Below, piece after piece: positions 7,901-20,000 of a stretch of DNA of 45,874 nucleotides (positions within the stretch are counted from its first letter, which is position 1; every line of letters begins with the position of its first letter). The notes beneath the pieces were generated by a model. The model was not told the DNA's origin and did no database searches. It was given only the letters and a program-made list of their open reading frames with translations. The stretch spans positions 1 through 45,874 of the forward strand of contig JAHFRU010000020.1 of the NCBI GenBank assembly GCA_023266115.1, read 5' to 3'. Position numbers and translations under genes: made by a program. The DNA is from Gammaproteobacteria bacterium (GTDB lineage: Bacteria; Pseudomonadota; Gammaproteobacteria; VBWC01).

Positions 7901-8635
7901 CTACACCCCGCCGGAGCCGCGGGCCCGGTTGACGCCCTCCACTGCCGTCAATATACCGCGCAGTATGTTGATTTCCGTCCTGTCAGGTCGCGCCCGGTTA
8001 AACAGGAGTTTGAGTCGCCGCATCAGCTGACGCGGACTGTCCGGATCGAGAAATCCAATATCCAGCACTACGCGGTGCAAATGATCGTAGAAGTTGTTCA
8101 GCTCGGTTGCCGTCGCCAGATCCTCGCCCGTCGTCTCCCCGGTGACCTGGCTCCCGGCTTGCGTCATCATCAATTCGTACGCGACCACCTGCACGGCCGC
8201 GGCAAGATTCAGCGAGGAGTAGCCGGGGTTCGCCGGTATGTTCATCAGGTAATGGCAACGCTCAAGCTCGTCGTTCGTCAACCCGGAATGTTCCCGGCCG
8301 AAGACGAAAGCGACATCGGCTTCCGGCCGGTGCGCCACCATCGCCGCGGCATCACGCACATCGATCTTCGGCCAGCGCAGATTGCGCACACGGGCGCTGG
8401 CGCCGATGACCAGACCGCAACTATCGATCGCCGCATCCAGCGTGTCGCATACGCGGGCGCGGGCCAGCAGGTCGTCGGCTCCGGAGGCCAGTGCCGTGGC
8501 CTCGGCACTCGGAAACAGGCGGGGCTGTACCAGGACCAACCGCTCCAGACACATCACCTTCATCGCGCGCGCGGCCGCGCCGATGTTGCCGGGGTGGGTC
8601 GGATTCACCAGCACGATTCTCACATTGGCCAACAT
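7901..8635 (-). CDS. trmJ: tRNA (cytidine/uridine-2'-O-)-methyltransferase TrmJ
   Basis: A 244-residue SPOUT (trefoil-knot) methyltransferase that 2'-O-methylates position 32 of tRNAs using S-adenosylmethionine. Motifs seen: N-terminal VRIVLVNPTHPGNIGAAARA, central FVFGREHSGLTNDELERC, and the knot region IPANPGYSSLNLAAAVQV. The C-terminal helical extension continues to about 240. The ATG at 8635 gives a length near that of E. coli TrmJ (246); the frame is open further upstream, but that part is not family-like. It is divergent from suhB and upstream of cysE, an arrangement common in gammaproteobacteria. Confidence 0.93.
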   Translation of the reverse strand: MLANVRIVLVNPTHPGNIGAAARAMKVMCLERLVLVQPRLFPSAEATALASGADDLLARARVCDTLDAAIDSCGLVIGASARVRNLRWPKIDVRDAAAMVAHRPEADVAFVFGREHSGLTNDELERCHYLMNIPANPGYSSLNLAAAVQVVAYELMMTQAGSQVTGETTGEDLATATELNNFYDHLHRVVLDIGFLDPDSPRQLMRRLKLLFNRARPDRTEINILRGILTAVEGVNRARGSGGV

Positions 8636-8677
8636 TCGCCCCCCTGTTATCTGCGACAAGACCTGTGTACGCGGCGC

Positions 8678-8725
8678 ATTATAGCCGCACCGCAACCAAC
8701 AGATCAGCGGCATCTCTGGTATGCT
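8678..8725. promoter_or_regulatory. Divergent trmJ/suhB promoter region
   Basis: On the minus strand a perfect TATAAT (8678-8683) lies 43 nt upstream of trmJ, with a poor -35 (TGATCT, 17 bp away). On the plus strand an extended -10 TGGTATGCT ends at 8725, 46 nt before suhB, again with a weak -35. The two overlap back to back. Confidence 0.45.
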
Positions 8726-8771
8726 AGGCGCCGTTTTCGGCAACCATAGCACCCGCAGCTGGATTTTCGTC

Positions 8772-9569
8772 ATGCACCCCATTGTAAACATCGCGGTTCG
8801 CGCGGCACGGCGCGCGGGAGACATCATCATGCGGTCTGCCGACCGGATCGATACCGTCAGTATCGTGACCAAGGGCAAGAACGATTTTGCCAGCGACGTC
8901 GATAAACGTGCTGAAGCGGAAATCATCAAGATCATCCGCAAGGCCTACCCCAACCACGGCATTCTTGCCGAGGAAAGCGGCGGCGACAGCTCAGCCGATA
9001 CGCTGTGGATCATCGACCCGCTCGACGGCACGACCAATTACCTCCACGGCCTGCCCCACTATGCGGTGTCGATCGCGATGCAGCATCGCGGCAAGCTCGA
9101 ACATGCCGTTGTTTACGATCCGGTCCGTCAGGAATTGTTCACCGCGAGCCGCGGCGCCGGGGCGCAGCTGAACGAAAGGCGCATCCGCGTCGCCCCGGCA
9201 AAAGACCTCTCCGGCACCCTGCTGGGTACCGGCTTTCCGTTCCGGTCCGAGCAGCACATCGACGCCTATCTGGGCATGTTCAAGGCTCTGTTCCAGCACG
9301 CGGCCGATATCCGCCGGCCGGGCTCGGCGGCGCTTGACCTGGCCTACGTCGCGGCCGGCCGCCTCGATGGCTTCTGGGAAATCGGCCTCAGTAAATGGGA
9401 CATCGCTGGCGGCGCGTTGCTGGTTCGCGAGGCCGGCGGGCTGGTCGGCGATTTCGCCGGCGGCGAAAACTTCATGGAGTCCGGCAACCTGGTCGCCGCC
9501 AATCCACGTATTTTCAAGGAGATCCTGCAGACGATTCGGCCGCACCTCACGCCGGACCTGCAAAAATAG
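8772..9569 (+). CDS. suhB: Inositol-1-monophosphatase family protein SuhB
   Basis: A 265-residue Mg-dependent phosphatase of the IMPase fold. Metal-site motifs are present: EESGG, then IIDPLDGTTNYLHGLPHYAVSIA, and the C-terminal WDIAGGALLVREAGG. In E. coli SuhB hydrolyses inositol monophosphates and also joins the rRNA antitermination complex; the second role cannot be judged here. The ATG at 8772 gives the family start MHPIVNIAVRAARRAG; an upstream in-frame ATG at 8721 would add 17 non-conserved residues and overlap the -10 box. Length agrees with E. coli SuhB (267). Confidence 0.95.
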   Translation: MHPIVNIAVRAARRAGDIIMRSADRIDTVSIVTKGKNDFASDVDKRAEAEIIKIIRKAYPNHGILAEESGGDSSADTLWIIDPLDGTTNYLHGLPHYAVSIAMQHRGKLEHAVVYDPVRQELFTASRGAGAQLNERRIRVAPAKDLSGTLLGTGFPFRSEQHIDAYLGMFKALFQHAADIRRPGSAALDLAYVAAGRLDGFWEIGLSKWDIAGGALLVREAGGLVGDFAGGENFMESGNLVAANPRIFKEILQTIRPHLTPDLQK

Positions 9570-9727
9570 GCCCGCCGATCGTAAAGCCGTGCAGCGCCAC
9601 AGTCGGCAAACTTAACGCTGTTCGCACACCGTCGGACCGGTCGCACTGCGAAATATAGGCTGGCCCGGACTTAAGTTTTGCCGCCAACTTCCGACATAAA
9701 AAGTGTTATTCAGGGGGACACTTCACG

Positions 9728-9973
9728 ATGTTGGACGACAAAAAAAAACGGGTTTTTGGCAGCAAGGCCCAGGAAATGTTGATGCAGGATATCCTTGAAA
9801 ACGCGCAGGAGCTGGCGTACTTGCTTGGCTACCAATGCTCACCCTGCGACTTCGAGATTATCGCGATAGAAAAGCCGGACGACGAGCCGCTGCGAGACAC
9901 ATCAGCCGACCCTTCGAACATCGTTTGTTATCACACTGAAAAACAACGGCGCGTTCTCAAACGCCGCGCATAA
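9728..9973 (+). CDS. Small hypothetical protein, 81 aa
   Basis: I do not recognise this protein. It starts MLDDKKKRVFGSKAQEML and has an amphipathic helix (residues about 13-35, QDILENAQELAYLLGY), then a Cys pair CSPC (37-40) and a basic C-terminus (KQRRVLKRRA). A GGGGG run about 12 nt before the ATG may serve as ribosome binding site. It has no signal peptide or membrane segment. It stands alone between suhB and the rhodanese with spacers of 158 and 226 bp, in which I see no other gene or clear terminator. It is plausibly real, but this rests on the ribosome binding site and codon pattern only. Confidence 0.5.
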   Translation: MLDDKKKRVFGSKAQEMLMQDILENAQELAYLLGYQCSPCDFEIIAIEKPDDEPLRDTSADPSNIVCYHTEKQRRVLKRRA

Positions 9974-10199
9974 CCCCGACCGTTCTGCGCGCCTCCCGGC
10001 GCTAGAACTTGTGTTCGTGAACTGATAGAGTGCAAACTTGTTACTGCTGTATTTTGTCTTGCTCCCGTAGTTGCCTGACTGAAATCGTCGTGATCGTCGC
10101 GCCGTGTTCGCTGACGCAACATCGCATCGGTATGGCCGTCTGATCACGCGGGCAACATCGGGACGAAACCGGTAAGAACCACGCGGTCAAGGAGCATGA

Positions 10200-11012
10200 A
10201 TGAACCGGCCAGAGCTACCACTGGTAGTGGAACCCGACGCGCTGCAGCAGTATATCGGCAACCCCGCGATACTGATCGTCGATCTGTCTAAACCGGGGAT
10301 ATATGCCCAATACCATGTTCCTGGCGCCGTACATCTCGACTACGCCGAAATCATCACCACCCGTCCGCCGGTCATGGGGCTGTTGCCAGACGCCGCGGCG
10401 CTCGGCAAAACGCTGTCCACGCTTGGCATTACACCGAACCACCATGTCGTCGCGTATGACGAAGAGGGCGGCGCCAAGGCGTGCCGGTTCCTGTGGACGC
10501 TCGATGTAGTCGGCCATCCGCACCATTCGTTGCTCAACGGCGGACTGCACGCCTGGCTCAACGAACACCATGTGACCAACAATCAGGAGCCCACGACGAA
10601 TTCGTCCAGCTATACGGTAACCTCCACCGCGGCAGCACAGGTCGACAAGGCCTACATTCTTGCCAACCTCGACAACCCGTCGCTGGTGTTGCTCGATACG
10701 CGCAGCGAGGCCGAATACAACGGCACCGATAAGCGGGCGAATCGCGGCGGCCACATTCCGGGCGCGATCAACGTGGACTGGGCCCGCACCACCGACTGGA
10801 GCAACATGCGCCTGCGTCCCGAGGCCGAACTACGCTCCATGTACGAGGTGCTGGGCGTGACCCGTGACAAGGAAATAATTGCCTACTGCCAGACGCATCA
10901 CCGCTCGTCGCACACCTACTGGGTGCTGCGGTCGCTCGGTTACCCGAACGTGAAAGGCTATCCCGGCGCGTGGTCCGAGTGGGGCAACAGCCCGGACACA
11001 CCGGTCGAATAG
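10200..11012 (+). CDS. Two-domain rhodanese-like sulfurtransferase
   Basis: A 270-residue protein with an N-terminal inactive-type rhodanese domain (about 1-125; 'PGAVHLDYAEI', 'VVAYDEEGG' where a catalytic Cys would be) and a C-terminal active-type domain (about 140-265; LLDTRSEAEYNG, GHIPGAINVDW, and the loop AYCQTHHRSSHTYW with the catalytic Cys). The family transfers sulfur from thiosulfate or 3-mercaptopyruvate to cyanide or thiol acceptors. The loop CQTHHRSS has the shape of thiosulfate sulfurtransferases rather than the CG-S-G-V/T loop of mercaptopyruvate enzymes. AAGGAG lies 5 nt before the ATG. No signal peptide is seen, so it is cytoplasmic. Confidence 0.88.
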   Translation: MNRPELPLVVEPDALQQYIGNPAILIVDLSKPGIYAQYHVPGAVHLDYAEIITTRPPVMGLLPDAAALGKTLSTLGITPNHHVVAYDEEGGAKACRFLWTLDVVGHPHHSLLNGGLHAWLNEHHVTNNQEPTTNSSSYTVTSTAAAQVDKAYILANLDNPSLVLLDTRSEAEYNGTDKRANRGGHIPGAINVDWARTTDWSNMRLRPEAELRSMYEVLGVTRDKEIIAYCQTHHRSSHTYWVLRSLGYPNVKGYPGAWSEWGNSPDTPVE

Positions 11013-11067
11013 ACTCATCAACTGACGGACGATACTGATCGGGATCCATGGCACGCGTCCTGAACCC

Positions 11068-13710
11068 ATGACTTCCTCGCCACAACCTGCTGTCGACCGG
11101 CAACCGTCGATGTCGATGTTTTGCGACGAACCGCCCGCGGAACATCACGCAGATCCATTGTCGAACGCGCCGTCATCCCATACGCCGATGATGCAGCAGT
11201 ACCTGCGCATCAAGGCACAGCATCCGGACATGCTGGTGTTTTATCGCATGGGCGATTTCTACGAACTGTTCTTCGATGACGCGCGCAAGGCGGCGAAGCT
11301 GCTGGATATCACGCTGACCGCCCGGGGCCAGTCGGCCGGATCACCGATTCCGATGGCCGGCATACCGCACCATGCGGCGGACGGCTATCTCGCCAAACTG
11401 TTGCGGGCGGGTGAGTCTGTCGCCATCTGCGAACAGATCGGCGATCCGGCCCCGGCGAAAGGTCCGGTCGAACGCGAGGTGGTGCGCATCGTCACGCCCG
11501 GCACCGTCACCGACGAGTCACTGCTGGAAAATAATCGCGACAATCTACTGAGCGCTGCACACCAACAGGACGAGGCATGGGGGATCGCGACACTGGATAT
11601 CGGCAGCGGCCGGCTGACGGTACTGGAAGTGCACGGCGTTGATGCGCTGCGGGATGAACTGGATCGTCTGAAACCTGCGGAACTGCTGATCAGCGAGGAA
11701 TCGGCACTGATTGCGCTGCTCGGCGCGCGGCGCGGTGTCACCCGGCGCGCGCCGTGGCATTTCGATCACCCGAGCGCGGTGACCCAGTTAACGCGCCAGT
11801 TCGGCACGCGGGACCTAGGCGGATTCGGCTGCGCGTCGCTACCGGCAGCAGTGTGCGCCGCCGGCAGTCTGCTGCAGTACGCGCGCGAAACCCAGCGCGC
11901 CACCTTACCGCACATCCGCGGCATCATCGTCGAGAGCCGCGACGACGCGATCATTCTGGACAGCGTCAGCCGGCGGAATCTCGAGCTGGACACCAATATT
12001 TCCGGCGGCACCAACAATACGCTCGCCGCCCTGCTCGACCGGACGATGACCGCGATGGGCAGCCGGCAACTGCGCCGCTGGCTGCACCGGCCATTGCGTG
12101 ATCAGGATACGCTGCGGCTGCGCTACCACAGTGTCGAGGCGCTCGGCGAAAACCACTTTTTCGAGGACCTCCGGAAGATTCTTCACGGCATCGGCGACGT
12201 CGAACGTATCCTCGCCCGCGTCGCGCTGAAGTCGGCGCGGCCGCGCGATCTGACGCAGCTGCGTTACGCGCTGGGCAGCCTGCCCGGCCTGCGTACCATC
12301 CTGGCTCGCCTTGATTCCCCGCGCATCGGTCAGTTGCGCGCAGCGGCAGGCGAATTCCCGGCGCTGCATCAATTGCTGATGAGCGCGATCATCGACAACC
12401 CGCCGATGTTGATCCGCGACGGCGGCGTGATCGCGCCCGGTTACGATGCCGAACTCGACGAGTTGCGGGCGCTTAGCGAAAACGCCGGCCAGTACCTGAT
12501 CGATCTCGAGGCGCGCGAGCGCGCACGCACGGCCATAAACACGCTCAAGGTCGGCTACAACCGGGTTCATGGCTATTACATCGAGGTCAGCCGCGCACAG
12601 TCGGGCGGCGTGCCCGATGACTACATCCGCCGCCAGACGCTCAAGAATGCCGAGCGCTACATCACGCCGGAATTGAAGCTATTTGAGGACAAGGTATTGA
12701 GCGCGCGGGAACGGGCGCTCAGCCGCGAGAAGGCGTTATATCACCAATTGCTGGAGCAACTGCTGCCGTCACTACCCCAGCTGCAACAATCCGCAGCAGC
12801 ACTTGCGGAGCTCGATGTGCTGGCGACCTTCGCCGAGCGCGCCGATGCGCTCGATTTTTCCCGGCCCGAACTGGGTGACGCCCCCGGCATTTTGATCGAA
12901 GCCGGACGTCATCCGGTGGTCGAGCAATGTCTCGACGAGCCGTTTATCGCCAACGATACCCGGCTCGACGCAGACCGGCGCATGCTGATCATTACCGGGC
13001 CGAACATGGGCGGCAAGTCGACCTATATGCGCCAGACGGCGCTGATCGTGTTGCTCGCGCATATCGGCAGCTTCGTACCGGCGAAACGCGCGGTACTCGG
13101 GCCGGTGGACCGGATATTCACGCGCATCGGCGCGGCTGACGATCTGGCCGGCGGGCGGTCGACATTCATGGTTGAGATGACCGAGGCGGCGAATATCCTG
13201 CACAATGCCACACCGCACAGCCTGGTGCTGATGGATGAAATCGGTCGCGGTACCAGTACCTTCGACGGCATGTCGCTGGCCTGGGCCTGCGCCGATCACC
13301 TGGCAAGACAGATACGCGCGTTCACGTTGTTCGCGACGCATTACTTCGAACTCACCGCGCTGCCGACTTCCTGTGACGGCGCCGTCAACGTGCATCTGGA
13401 TGCGATCGAGCACAATGACCGCATCGTCTTCATGCACGCCGTCAAGGACGGCCCGGCCAGCCGGAGCTATGGCCTGCAGGTGGCGGCGCTGGCGGGCGTG
13501 CCGCGCGAGGTGATCGACAGCGCCGGACGTTACCTCGCGCAACTGGAAAACAAACCGCTGACACGCGATGCCGCCGCCGGCAACCCCCAGCCGTCGCTGT
13601 TTCCGCCGCCTGCGCATCCCGCGATTGCTGCTCTCGAGGCGACTCGTCCCGATGAACTGAGTCCACGCCAGGCGCTGGACACACTATACAAATTGCGGGA
13701 ATTACTTTAA
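11068..13710 (+). CDS. mutS: DNA mismatch repair protein MutS
   Basis: Recognises mispairs and starts methyl-directed repair. The protein is about 880 residues with the ordered MutS domains: mismatch-binding domain I starting at [18 protein letters not shown] and '[10 protein letters not shown]' (Phe-x-Glu mismatch contact), connector, core/clamp, and the C-terminal ATPase with Walker [14 protein letters not shown] near residue 644, Walker [17 protein letters not shown] and the conserved THYFELT. The start at 11068 gives a poorly conserved 35-40 residue N-terminal extension before HTPMMQQY; a later ATG (for example 11110) is possible. The C-terminus ends in a short tetramerisation-like helix ([15 protein letters not shown]). 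Confidence 0.97.
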   Translation: MTSSPQPAVDRQPSMSMFCDEPPAEHHADPLSNAPSSHTPMMQQYLRIKAQHPDMLVFYRMGDFYELFFDDARKAAKLLDITLTARGQSAGSPIPMAGIPHHAADGYLAKLLRAGESVAICEQIGDPAPAKGPVEREVVRIVTPGTVTDESLLENNRDNLLSAAHQQDEAWGIATLDIGSGRLTVLEVHGVDALRDELDRLKPAELLISEESALIALLGARRGVTRRAPWHFDHPSAVTQLTRQFGTRDLGGFGCASLPAAVCAAGSLLQYARETQRATLPHIRGIIVESRDDAIILDSVSRRNLELDTNISGGTNNTLAALLDRTMTAMGSRQLRRWLHRPLRDQDTLRLRYHSVEALGENHFFEDLRKILHGIGDVERILARVALKSARPRDLTQLRYALGSLPGLRTILARLDSPRIGQLRAAAGEFPALHQLLMSAIIDNPPMLIRDGGVIAPGYDAELDELRALSENAGQYLIDLEARERARTAINTLKVGYNRVHGYYIEVSRAQSGGVPDDYIRRQTLKNAERYITPELKLFEDKVLSARERALSREKALYHQLLEQLLPSLPQLQQSAAALAELDVLATFAERADALDFSRPELGDAPGILIEAGRHPVVEQCLDEPFIANDTRLDADRRMLIITGPNMGGKSTYMRQTALIVLLAHIGSFVPAKRAVLGPVDRIFTRIGAADDLAGGRSTFMVEMTEAANILHNATPHSLVLMDEIGRGTSTFDGMSLAWACADHLARQIRAFTLFATHYFELTALPTSCDGAVNVHLDAIEHNDRIVFMHAVKDGPASRSYGLQVAALAGVPREVIDSAGRYLAQLENKPLTRDAAAGNPQPSLFPPPAHPAIAALEATRPDELSPRQALDTLYKLRELL

Positions 13711-13806
13711 AAACGTCGGCTTAAAAAACAGTACCGGGGCCTGTTCCAGATCACTATAATATGGCGCTTTGCGGCATGGCCAGGCGGAGAACTTGCGGAG
13801 AACCCA

Positions 13807-14130
13807 ATGACGTATGTTGTTACCGAGAACTGCATAAAGTGCAAATACACCGACTGTGTCGAGGTGTGCCCCGTGGATTGCTTTTACGAGGGGCCGAACT
13901 TCCTCGCCATCGACCCGGAGGAATGCATAGACTGCAGCCTGTGTGAACCGGAGTGCCCGGTGGAGGCAATATTTGCCGAGGACGACTGCCCGGAAGACCA
14001 GCGTCACATGCTCGAGCTGAACGCCGAACTGTGCAAGGTGTGGACGGTCATTACCGAGAAAAAAGACGCCCCGCCGGATGCTGACGAATGGAACGGGGTA
14101 ACCGACAAACTCAAGTATCTTGAACGCTGA
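13807..14130 (+). CDS. fdxA: 7Fe-8S ferredoxin FdxA
   Basis: A 107-residue low-potential electron carrier. Cysteines C9, C12/C17, C21 and C40, C43, C46, C50 form the C-x-x-C-x4-C-x3-CP and C-x2-C-x2-C-x3-CP patterns of the [3Fe-4S][4Fe-4S] ferredoxins found next to mutS in many proteobacteria. An extra Cys (C25) sits in the first motif. A C-terminal extension of about 45 residues is normal for FdxA. A -10-like TATAAT lies at 13755-13760, about 47 nt upstream, without a good -35. Its end overlaps the proposed TTG start of the next gene by 11 nt. Confidence 0.93.
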   Translation: MTYVVTENCIKCKYTDCVEVCPVDCFYEGPNFLAIDPEECIDCSLCEPECPVEAIFAEDDCPEDQRHMLELNAELCKVWTVITEKKDAPPDADEWNGVTDKLKYLER

Positions 14131-17086
14131 TCCTGCATCGCTGGCCAACGCCTCTCACTCGTCACTCGTTATTGTGCATTATGCCGAGGACCCGCTCGCG
14201 GTCCTCGCTAACCTTGTCCTCGACCGACACGCCGCATCGCTGCCCGACCTGAGCGGCGCGGTGGTCCTGCTGCCCGACATGCAGACCGCGCCACGGTTGC
14301 GCCGCCTGCTACTCGGCGGCGCGCGGCAACGTAGCCACGAGGCGTTGCTCGGCCCGGCGATCACCACGCCGCGCTTGTGGCTGCAACAACAGCGTCCCGC
14401 GACGCGGCGCTTGCTCAACATCCCGGCACGCGAGCTGTTGCTGGTCGAGGCACTGAACGATCATCCGGTATTGCTGCGTCACGGCAGCCCGTGGACGCTG
14501 GCGGAAAATCTGATCGCGTTATTCGATGAATTGACGCTGCAGGAAACCGTCCTGCCGCGCGACGGCGACGAGTTTCTGCGGCAACTGGCCGACGCCTACG
14601 GCGTGCCGCCCGGATTGACGCAGGCGTTGTCGAACGAGGCCCGGCTCGTGCATACACTCTGGCACGCTTATCACCGCCAGCTGGGCGAGGCGGACGCCAG
14701 CGATGACAACAGTGCTTACCGCAGCGGACTCGAGACGGGACGAGATACCGTCCCCGCCGGGATGCACTGCTATCTCGCCGGCTTCGACCGGCTGTTCCGG
14801 ACCGAGACGGCCTGGGCGAAAAAACTGATCGATGCGCGACGGCTGACGGTGATCGTCCATGGACGATCGGACAGCGCCGCTGGCGCAAACGGCAACGCGG
14901 ATGCGCCGATCGCGCAACTTTGTCATGACCTGCAGGTGGCACCGGACGCTACCAGGCCCGGGCCGCGCGACGGTTTCGCGCGGTTTCTCGACACCGCATT
15001 CGCCACGCCGGAAGATGACGCGCATGTGCCGCTGGCGCTGCGGGCGCAACGATTCGCGGCCGGGTATCCTGACAGCCCGGCGACGACGCGCCTGTTTGCC
15101 TTCGCGGCCGACAGCGCCGAACGCGAGGCGCAGGCGATCGATCTGCAGGTGCGCCGCTGGTGGCTGGCCGGTCACCGTGACATCGGTATCGTCACGGAGG
15201 ACCGACGGCTGGCGCGCCGTGTGCGCGCGCTGCTGGAACGCGCCGGCATCCGCTTGCAGGACACCTCCGGCTGGGCGTTGTCGACAACCAGCGCCGGCGC
15301 TGCACTGGAACGCTGGCTGGAATCCGTCGAGGAGGATTTCGCACACCTGCCGCTGCTCGACCTGCTCAAATCGGCGTTCGTGTTTCCGGAGCGCGACAGC
15401 GCATGGTTGCAGGGCGCGACGTTTCGTCTGGAACAGGACATCATGCTGCACGAGAACGTCGGCCGCGGGATCGAGCGATACCGGCGACATATGCAATTCC
15501 GCCGGCAGCGTCTCGGCTGGCCGGATACCGGCATCGATGAACTGCTCGATGCGCTGCAATCCGCGGCCGCGCCGCTGACGGCCCTGGTCAATCTCAAAAC
15601 GCATGCGCCAACGACACTGTTGGACGCGCTGGAATCCAGCCTGGCGAAGGTCGGCATGACACAGCGATTCGCCACCGATCCGGCCGGCACGCTGATACTC
15701 GAACAGATCAGCCGCATGCGCGCCGCGCTCGACGGTTGCCGGTTGCGAATGACCTGGCGCGAGTTTCGTGCCTGGCTGGGACGGCAGCTCGAAACCAGCA
15801 ACTTCCGGCCACATACCGCCGCCGACGGCGTCCAGTTGCTCGGCCTGGCGCAAAGCCGGTTGTGCCGGTTCGATGCGCTGGTCATCGGCGGCGCCGATCG
15901 CGAGCACCTGCCGCGACACCGGCAGGATTCGCCGTTTTTCAACGATGCCGTCCGGCGCGAGTTGAGCCTGACGACGGGCCACGAGCACGTGCAACTGCAG
16001 CTGCACCACTTCCGCCGCCTGCTGGAAGCCGCGCCAACCGTTCTGATCACGCATTGCGGTACGCGCGACGGCAACGAACAGTTGCCCGGCCCGTGGGTAC
16101 AGTTGTTGTCATCCTTTCACCGGCTGGCGTACGGCCGCGAGTTATCGGACAACGATCTGGGCGCGCTGACCGGCCGCTCGGATACCATGATCGCCGACCG
16201 CCAGGCCGACCTGCCCGCGCCGCGCGGCATGCCTGCGCCGGCAATGCCGATGTCATTACTGCCGGACGCGATCTCGGCGTCGTCGTATCAACAGCTGGTG
16301 AATTGTCCGTATCAGTTCTTCGCCGCGGCCGGGCTGAAACTGCGTCCGGCAGATGCGGTGCGGGAGGCGCTGCAGAAGGACGAGTACGGCGAAAAAGTCC
16401 ATCGCATACTGCAGGCGTTTCACGGCGGACACGCGCGCCTGCCGGGTCCGTACACCGGCACGTTCACCGCGGCCGGCCGTGTGGCGGCGAGCGAACTGCT
16501 GGAGCAGATATCCCGCCAGGAATTCGCCGCAAACATCGAAGACAATTTTCTGCACCGCAGCTGGTTAACGCAGTGGCTGGCCGTGATCCCCGCCTACATC
16601 GACTGGCAGATCGAGCGCGAGCTGCAGTGGCGTGTGCTGCACGTCGAGGCCGGGCAGAAACGCAAACTGCTGGGCGACACGCTGACGATTGCCGGCCGCA
16701 TCGATCGCATCGACGCAGGACCGGACGGCATCGCGATCATCGATTACAAGACGGGCAACACCCCGGGCAAGGATGACGTGTTGAACGGCGAATCCGTGCA
16801 GCTGCCGTTCTACGGGTTGTTGGCGGATGTCGTCCCGCACCGCGCGGAGTTCCTGAAACTCGGTGATGACAGGAACGGGGTCAAAAGCGCGGCCGCGCTC
16901 GAAGGCGCGGAACTCGACGACACTGTCCGCCACAACAAACAGCGCCTGACCGACACCTGGCAGGCGCTGCAGGCCGGAGCGCCGCTGCCGGCATGGGGCG
17001 ACGACCGCACCTGCGCCCGGTGCCCCATGCAGGGCGTCTGTCGCCGGCAGGCCTGGGCCACTGCGTCGCGGGATGCATCCACATGA
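14120..17086 (+). CDS. AddB/RecB-like PD-(D/E)XK nuclease with Fe-S cysteines
   Basis: A protein of up to 988 residues that resembles the 'probable DNA repair protein' group related to AddB. The C-terminal nuclease has the RecB motif [20 protein letters not shown] and the following [11 protein letters not shown]. Four cysteines, C729 (VNCPYQFF) and C965, C968, C974 ([10 protein letters not shown]), form the iron-sulfur staple that locks RecB/AddB-type nucleases. The N-terminal two thirds have a degenerate helicase-like layout with no Walker A. The only upstream start is TTG at 14120, inside fdxA; GTG at 14174 is an alternative that removes the overlap. The stop overlaps the helicase gene start in ATGA, so the two are co-translated. 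Confidence 0.85.
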   Translation: MNADPASLANASHSSLVIVHYAEDPLAVLANLVLDRHAASLPDLSGAVVLLPDMQTAPRLRRLLLGGARQRSHEALLGPAITTPRLWLQQQRPATRRLLNIPARELLLVEALNDHPVLLRHGSPWTLAENLIALFDELTLQETVLPRDGDEFLRQLADAYGVPPGLTQALSNEARLVHTLWHAYHRQLGEADASDDNSAYRSGLETGRDTVPAGMHCYLAGFDRLFRTETAWAKKLIDARRLTVIVHGRSDSAAGANGNADAPIAQLCHDLQVAPDATRPGPRDGFARFLDTAFATPEDDAHVPLALRAQRFAAGYPDSPATTRLFAFAADSAEREAQAIDLQVRRWWLAGHRDIGIVTEDRRLARRVRALLERAGIRLQDTSGWALSTTSAGAALERWLESVEEDFAHLPLLDLLKSAFVFPERDSAWLQGATFRLEQDIMLHENVGRGIERYRRHMQFRRQRLGWPDTGIDELLDALQSAAAPLTALVNLKTHAPTTLLDALESSLAKVGMTQRFATDPAGTLILEQISRMRAALDGCRLRMTWREFRAWLGRQLETSNFRPHTAADGVQLLGLAQSRLCRFDALVIGGADREHLPRHRQDSPFFNDAVRRELSLTTGHEHVQLQLHHFRRLLEAAPTVLITHCGTRDGNEQLPGPWVQLLSSFHRLAYGRELSDNDLGALTGRSDTMIADRQADLPAPRGMPAPAMPMSLLPDAISASSYQQLVNCPYQFFAAAGLKLRPADAVREALQKDEYGEKVHRILQAFHGGHARLPGPYTGTFTAAGRVAASELLEQISRQEFAANIEDNFLHRSWLTQWLAVIPAYIDWQIERELQWRVLHVEAGQKRKLLGDTLTIAGRIDRIDAGPDGIAIIDYKTGNTPGKDDVLNGESVQLPFYGLLADVVPHRAEFLKLGDDRNGVKSAAALEGAELDDTVRHNKQRLTDTWQALQAGAPLPAWGDDRTCARCPMQGVCRRQAWATASRDAST

Positions 17087-20000
17087 CTGAACACAACGAC
17101 GCCACCCATCCCGCAACGAGCGCCGCCGTCGTCGCCTCTGCGGGTACCGGCAAGACGTGGCTGCTGGTGACACGCCTGGTTCGTCTGTTGCTCGACGGCA
17201 CGACACCGGACGCGATTCTGGCCATCACTTTCACGCGCAAGGCCGCTGCGGAAATGCAGACACGTCTGCTGGAAAGGTTGTATGCGCTGGCCTCGGCCGG
17301 GGATGACGCGCTGCAGGCGCAACTGACGGCACTCGGGATCGCGCCATCGGCGCCGACCTGCCACACCGCGCAGCACCTCTACGAGCAGGTGCTGCGCAGC
17401 GTCCGGCCGGTCCGGTTCTACACGTTTCACGCGTTTTGCCAGGACATCCTGCGGCGTTTTCCGCTGGAGGCCGATGTGCCACCGGGATTTGAATTGATCG
17501 AGGACACCGGCCTGCTCGAGGCCGAGGCCTGGGACGCGCTGGCCGCCGAAACTACCGCGCACCCCGACGGCGAGACGGCGCAGATGCTGACGGCGTTGCT
17601 CGACGTGTGCCGTGGCCTGCCAAACACGCGCGACGCGGCTGCGGCATTTTTTTCCCATCGCGACGACTGGTGGGCCTACACGGCAAAAGCAGAGGAACCC
17701 GTGTCGTGGGCGACCGAGCGTCTTGCGCAGCAATTGAAGATCGCGCCTGATGAACAGCCGGCGGCGGCGTTTTTCAGCGAATTAACTGTCGCTGCATTGC
17801 GTCAGTTCCAAACGTTGCTGAACATGCACCCGATAGCCACCAACCGCAATTACAGCGACGCGCTCGATCAGGCGCTGGACACGGCCCTTGATACGAGCAA
17901 GCGGTTCTTGCATGCGACTAGCGTCTTCCTGACCAGCGACGGCAAACAGCGCGCATGCAGCTCGACCAAAGCACGCATCAAGCAAATGGGAGCGGACGGC
18001 GATCAGCGCTTTGTCGCGTTACACGAACAGCTCGGCGCGCAGATACTGTCGTGTATCGACCGGATAAAAAAACAAAACACGCTCAACGCCAACCGCGCGT
18101 GGTATCACACCGGCACGCGGTTTCTGGCGCACTATCAGCGCCTGAAACTCGAGCGGCGGCAACTCGATTTCACCGATCTTGAGTGGAAGGCCTGCCAGTT
18201 GCTGAACGAATCCAACAACGCCCACTGGGTGCAGTACAAGCTGGACCAGCGCATCGACCACGTGCTGGTCGACGAATTCCAGGACACCAACCCGACACAG
18301 TGGCGCCTGCTGCTGCCGCTGCTCGAAGAACTGGCGGCCGGTTCCACCGAGCGCCGCCGCAGCGTGTTTCTGGTCGGGGACAACAAACAATCGATCTATC
18401 GTTTCCGGCGGGCCGATCCGCGGTTGTTTGATAACGCGCGCCGCTGGATTGCCGACCGGCTGAACGCGGTCGACGGCACGCTGACGTCGTCGTATCGCTC
18501 GTCGCCGGCAATCATCGCGTTCGTCAACCGCGTATTCGGCGCCGGCAGACTCAGGACGATGTTGCCCGCGTTTACCGCTCACGACACCTATCGCGATGAA
18601 CTGCCCGGCACAGTGGAGATTCTGCCGCTGGTGGCGCGGGACGAGCCCATGAACGCTGAAGTAGCGTCATTCCGCCGGCCGTTGCAGGCTCCGCGCGTGC
18701 TGGCCGAGGACCGGCGCTACTATCGCGAGGGTGCGATGATCGCCCTGCGGATACGCGAGCTGATCGACAACCATATACGGTTGGGCGCCGGACCGGACGC
18801 GCGACCGGCCGGGTACGGTGACATTATCATCCTGGTACGCAACCGCACCCATGTGCAAGCGTACGAACAGGCGTTGCGCGATACCGGTGTGCCGTATATC
18901 GGGCAGACGCGCGGCACGTTGATGGAATGCCTGGAGGTGCAGGACATGACGCACCTGCTGCGGCTGCTGATCGCGCCGTACGATAATCTGGCGCTCGCCT
19001 CGGTACTGCGCGCACCGCTGTTCGATTGCAGCGATGCCGAGCTGATCGACCTGGCACTGGCGGACAGCGGCGACGACGCGAAGGCCGAACTGTGGATCAA
19101 CCGCCTGGAGCGCGTCGCCGCCGACCGGCCTGAGGCTTCCCCGCTGCGGCGCGCCTGGCAACAGATCAGCCGGTGGCGGGGACTGGCCAACACCTTGCCG
19201 GTGCACGATCTGCTGGACCGGATCTACCACGAAGCGAATGTCCTCGAGCGCTATGACGCTGCGTTTCCGCAGCATCTGCGCGCCAGAGCACGCGCCAACC
19301 TGACGCGCTTTATCGAACTGGCGCTGGAGGTCGACAGTGGTCGTTATCCGAGCCTGTCGCACTTCCTCAACCGACTGGAACAACTCCGGACCCACAGCGC
19401 GGCACTCGACGAGGCGCCCATCGCCAGTCCCGACGGCAGCGTGCGCATCATGACCATCCACGGCGCGAAAGGCCTGGAGGCGGGGGTGGTATTCCTCGCG
19501 GATACCGCCAACACAGGCAGCCCGGCCAACGCCTATGATGCGCTGGTCGACTGGCCACCGGCGGAAAACCGGCCCGACACATTCCTGCTCACCGGCAAGA
19601 AAGAGATGCTGGACAGTTTTTCAAAAGAACGGATCGAGGAACGCAATAGCGCGGACCGTCGCGAGGAAATCAATCTGCTGTATGTCGCCCTCACGCGCGC
19701 GCGTCAGATGCTGTTTATATCCGCCAACGCGTCCGCCAGGACCAGCGATTTCAACTGGTACCAACTGATCGCCGAAAGCCTGGTGCCGGATGACATCAGT
19801 GCGATCGCGGGCGGCTGGCAAGATTCTTATGGCGCGCCCACGACGCAACCCGCGATAACTCCGGCTAACCCGGTCCTCTCACTGCCGGATATCACGCCGG
19901 CGCTATCCACACCGCTGCAGGTCACGACGCGTCACCGCGAAATCGCACCGAGCCTGATGGCAGACTCCGCAATCACGGCACACGCGGTTGACGACGACGC

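Noticed and set aside
12772..13617. Minus-strand frame of 281 codons opposite mutS
   Set aside because: It overlaps the highly conserved ATPase domain of MutS; no recognisable protein.
14519..16054. Minus-strand frame of 511 codons opposite the AddB-like gene
   Set aside because: Shadow frame of high-GC coding DNA; no domain, no ribosome binding site.
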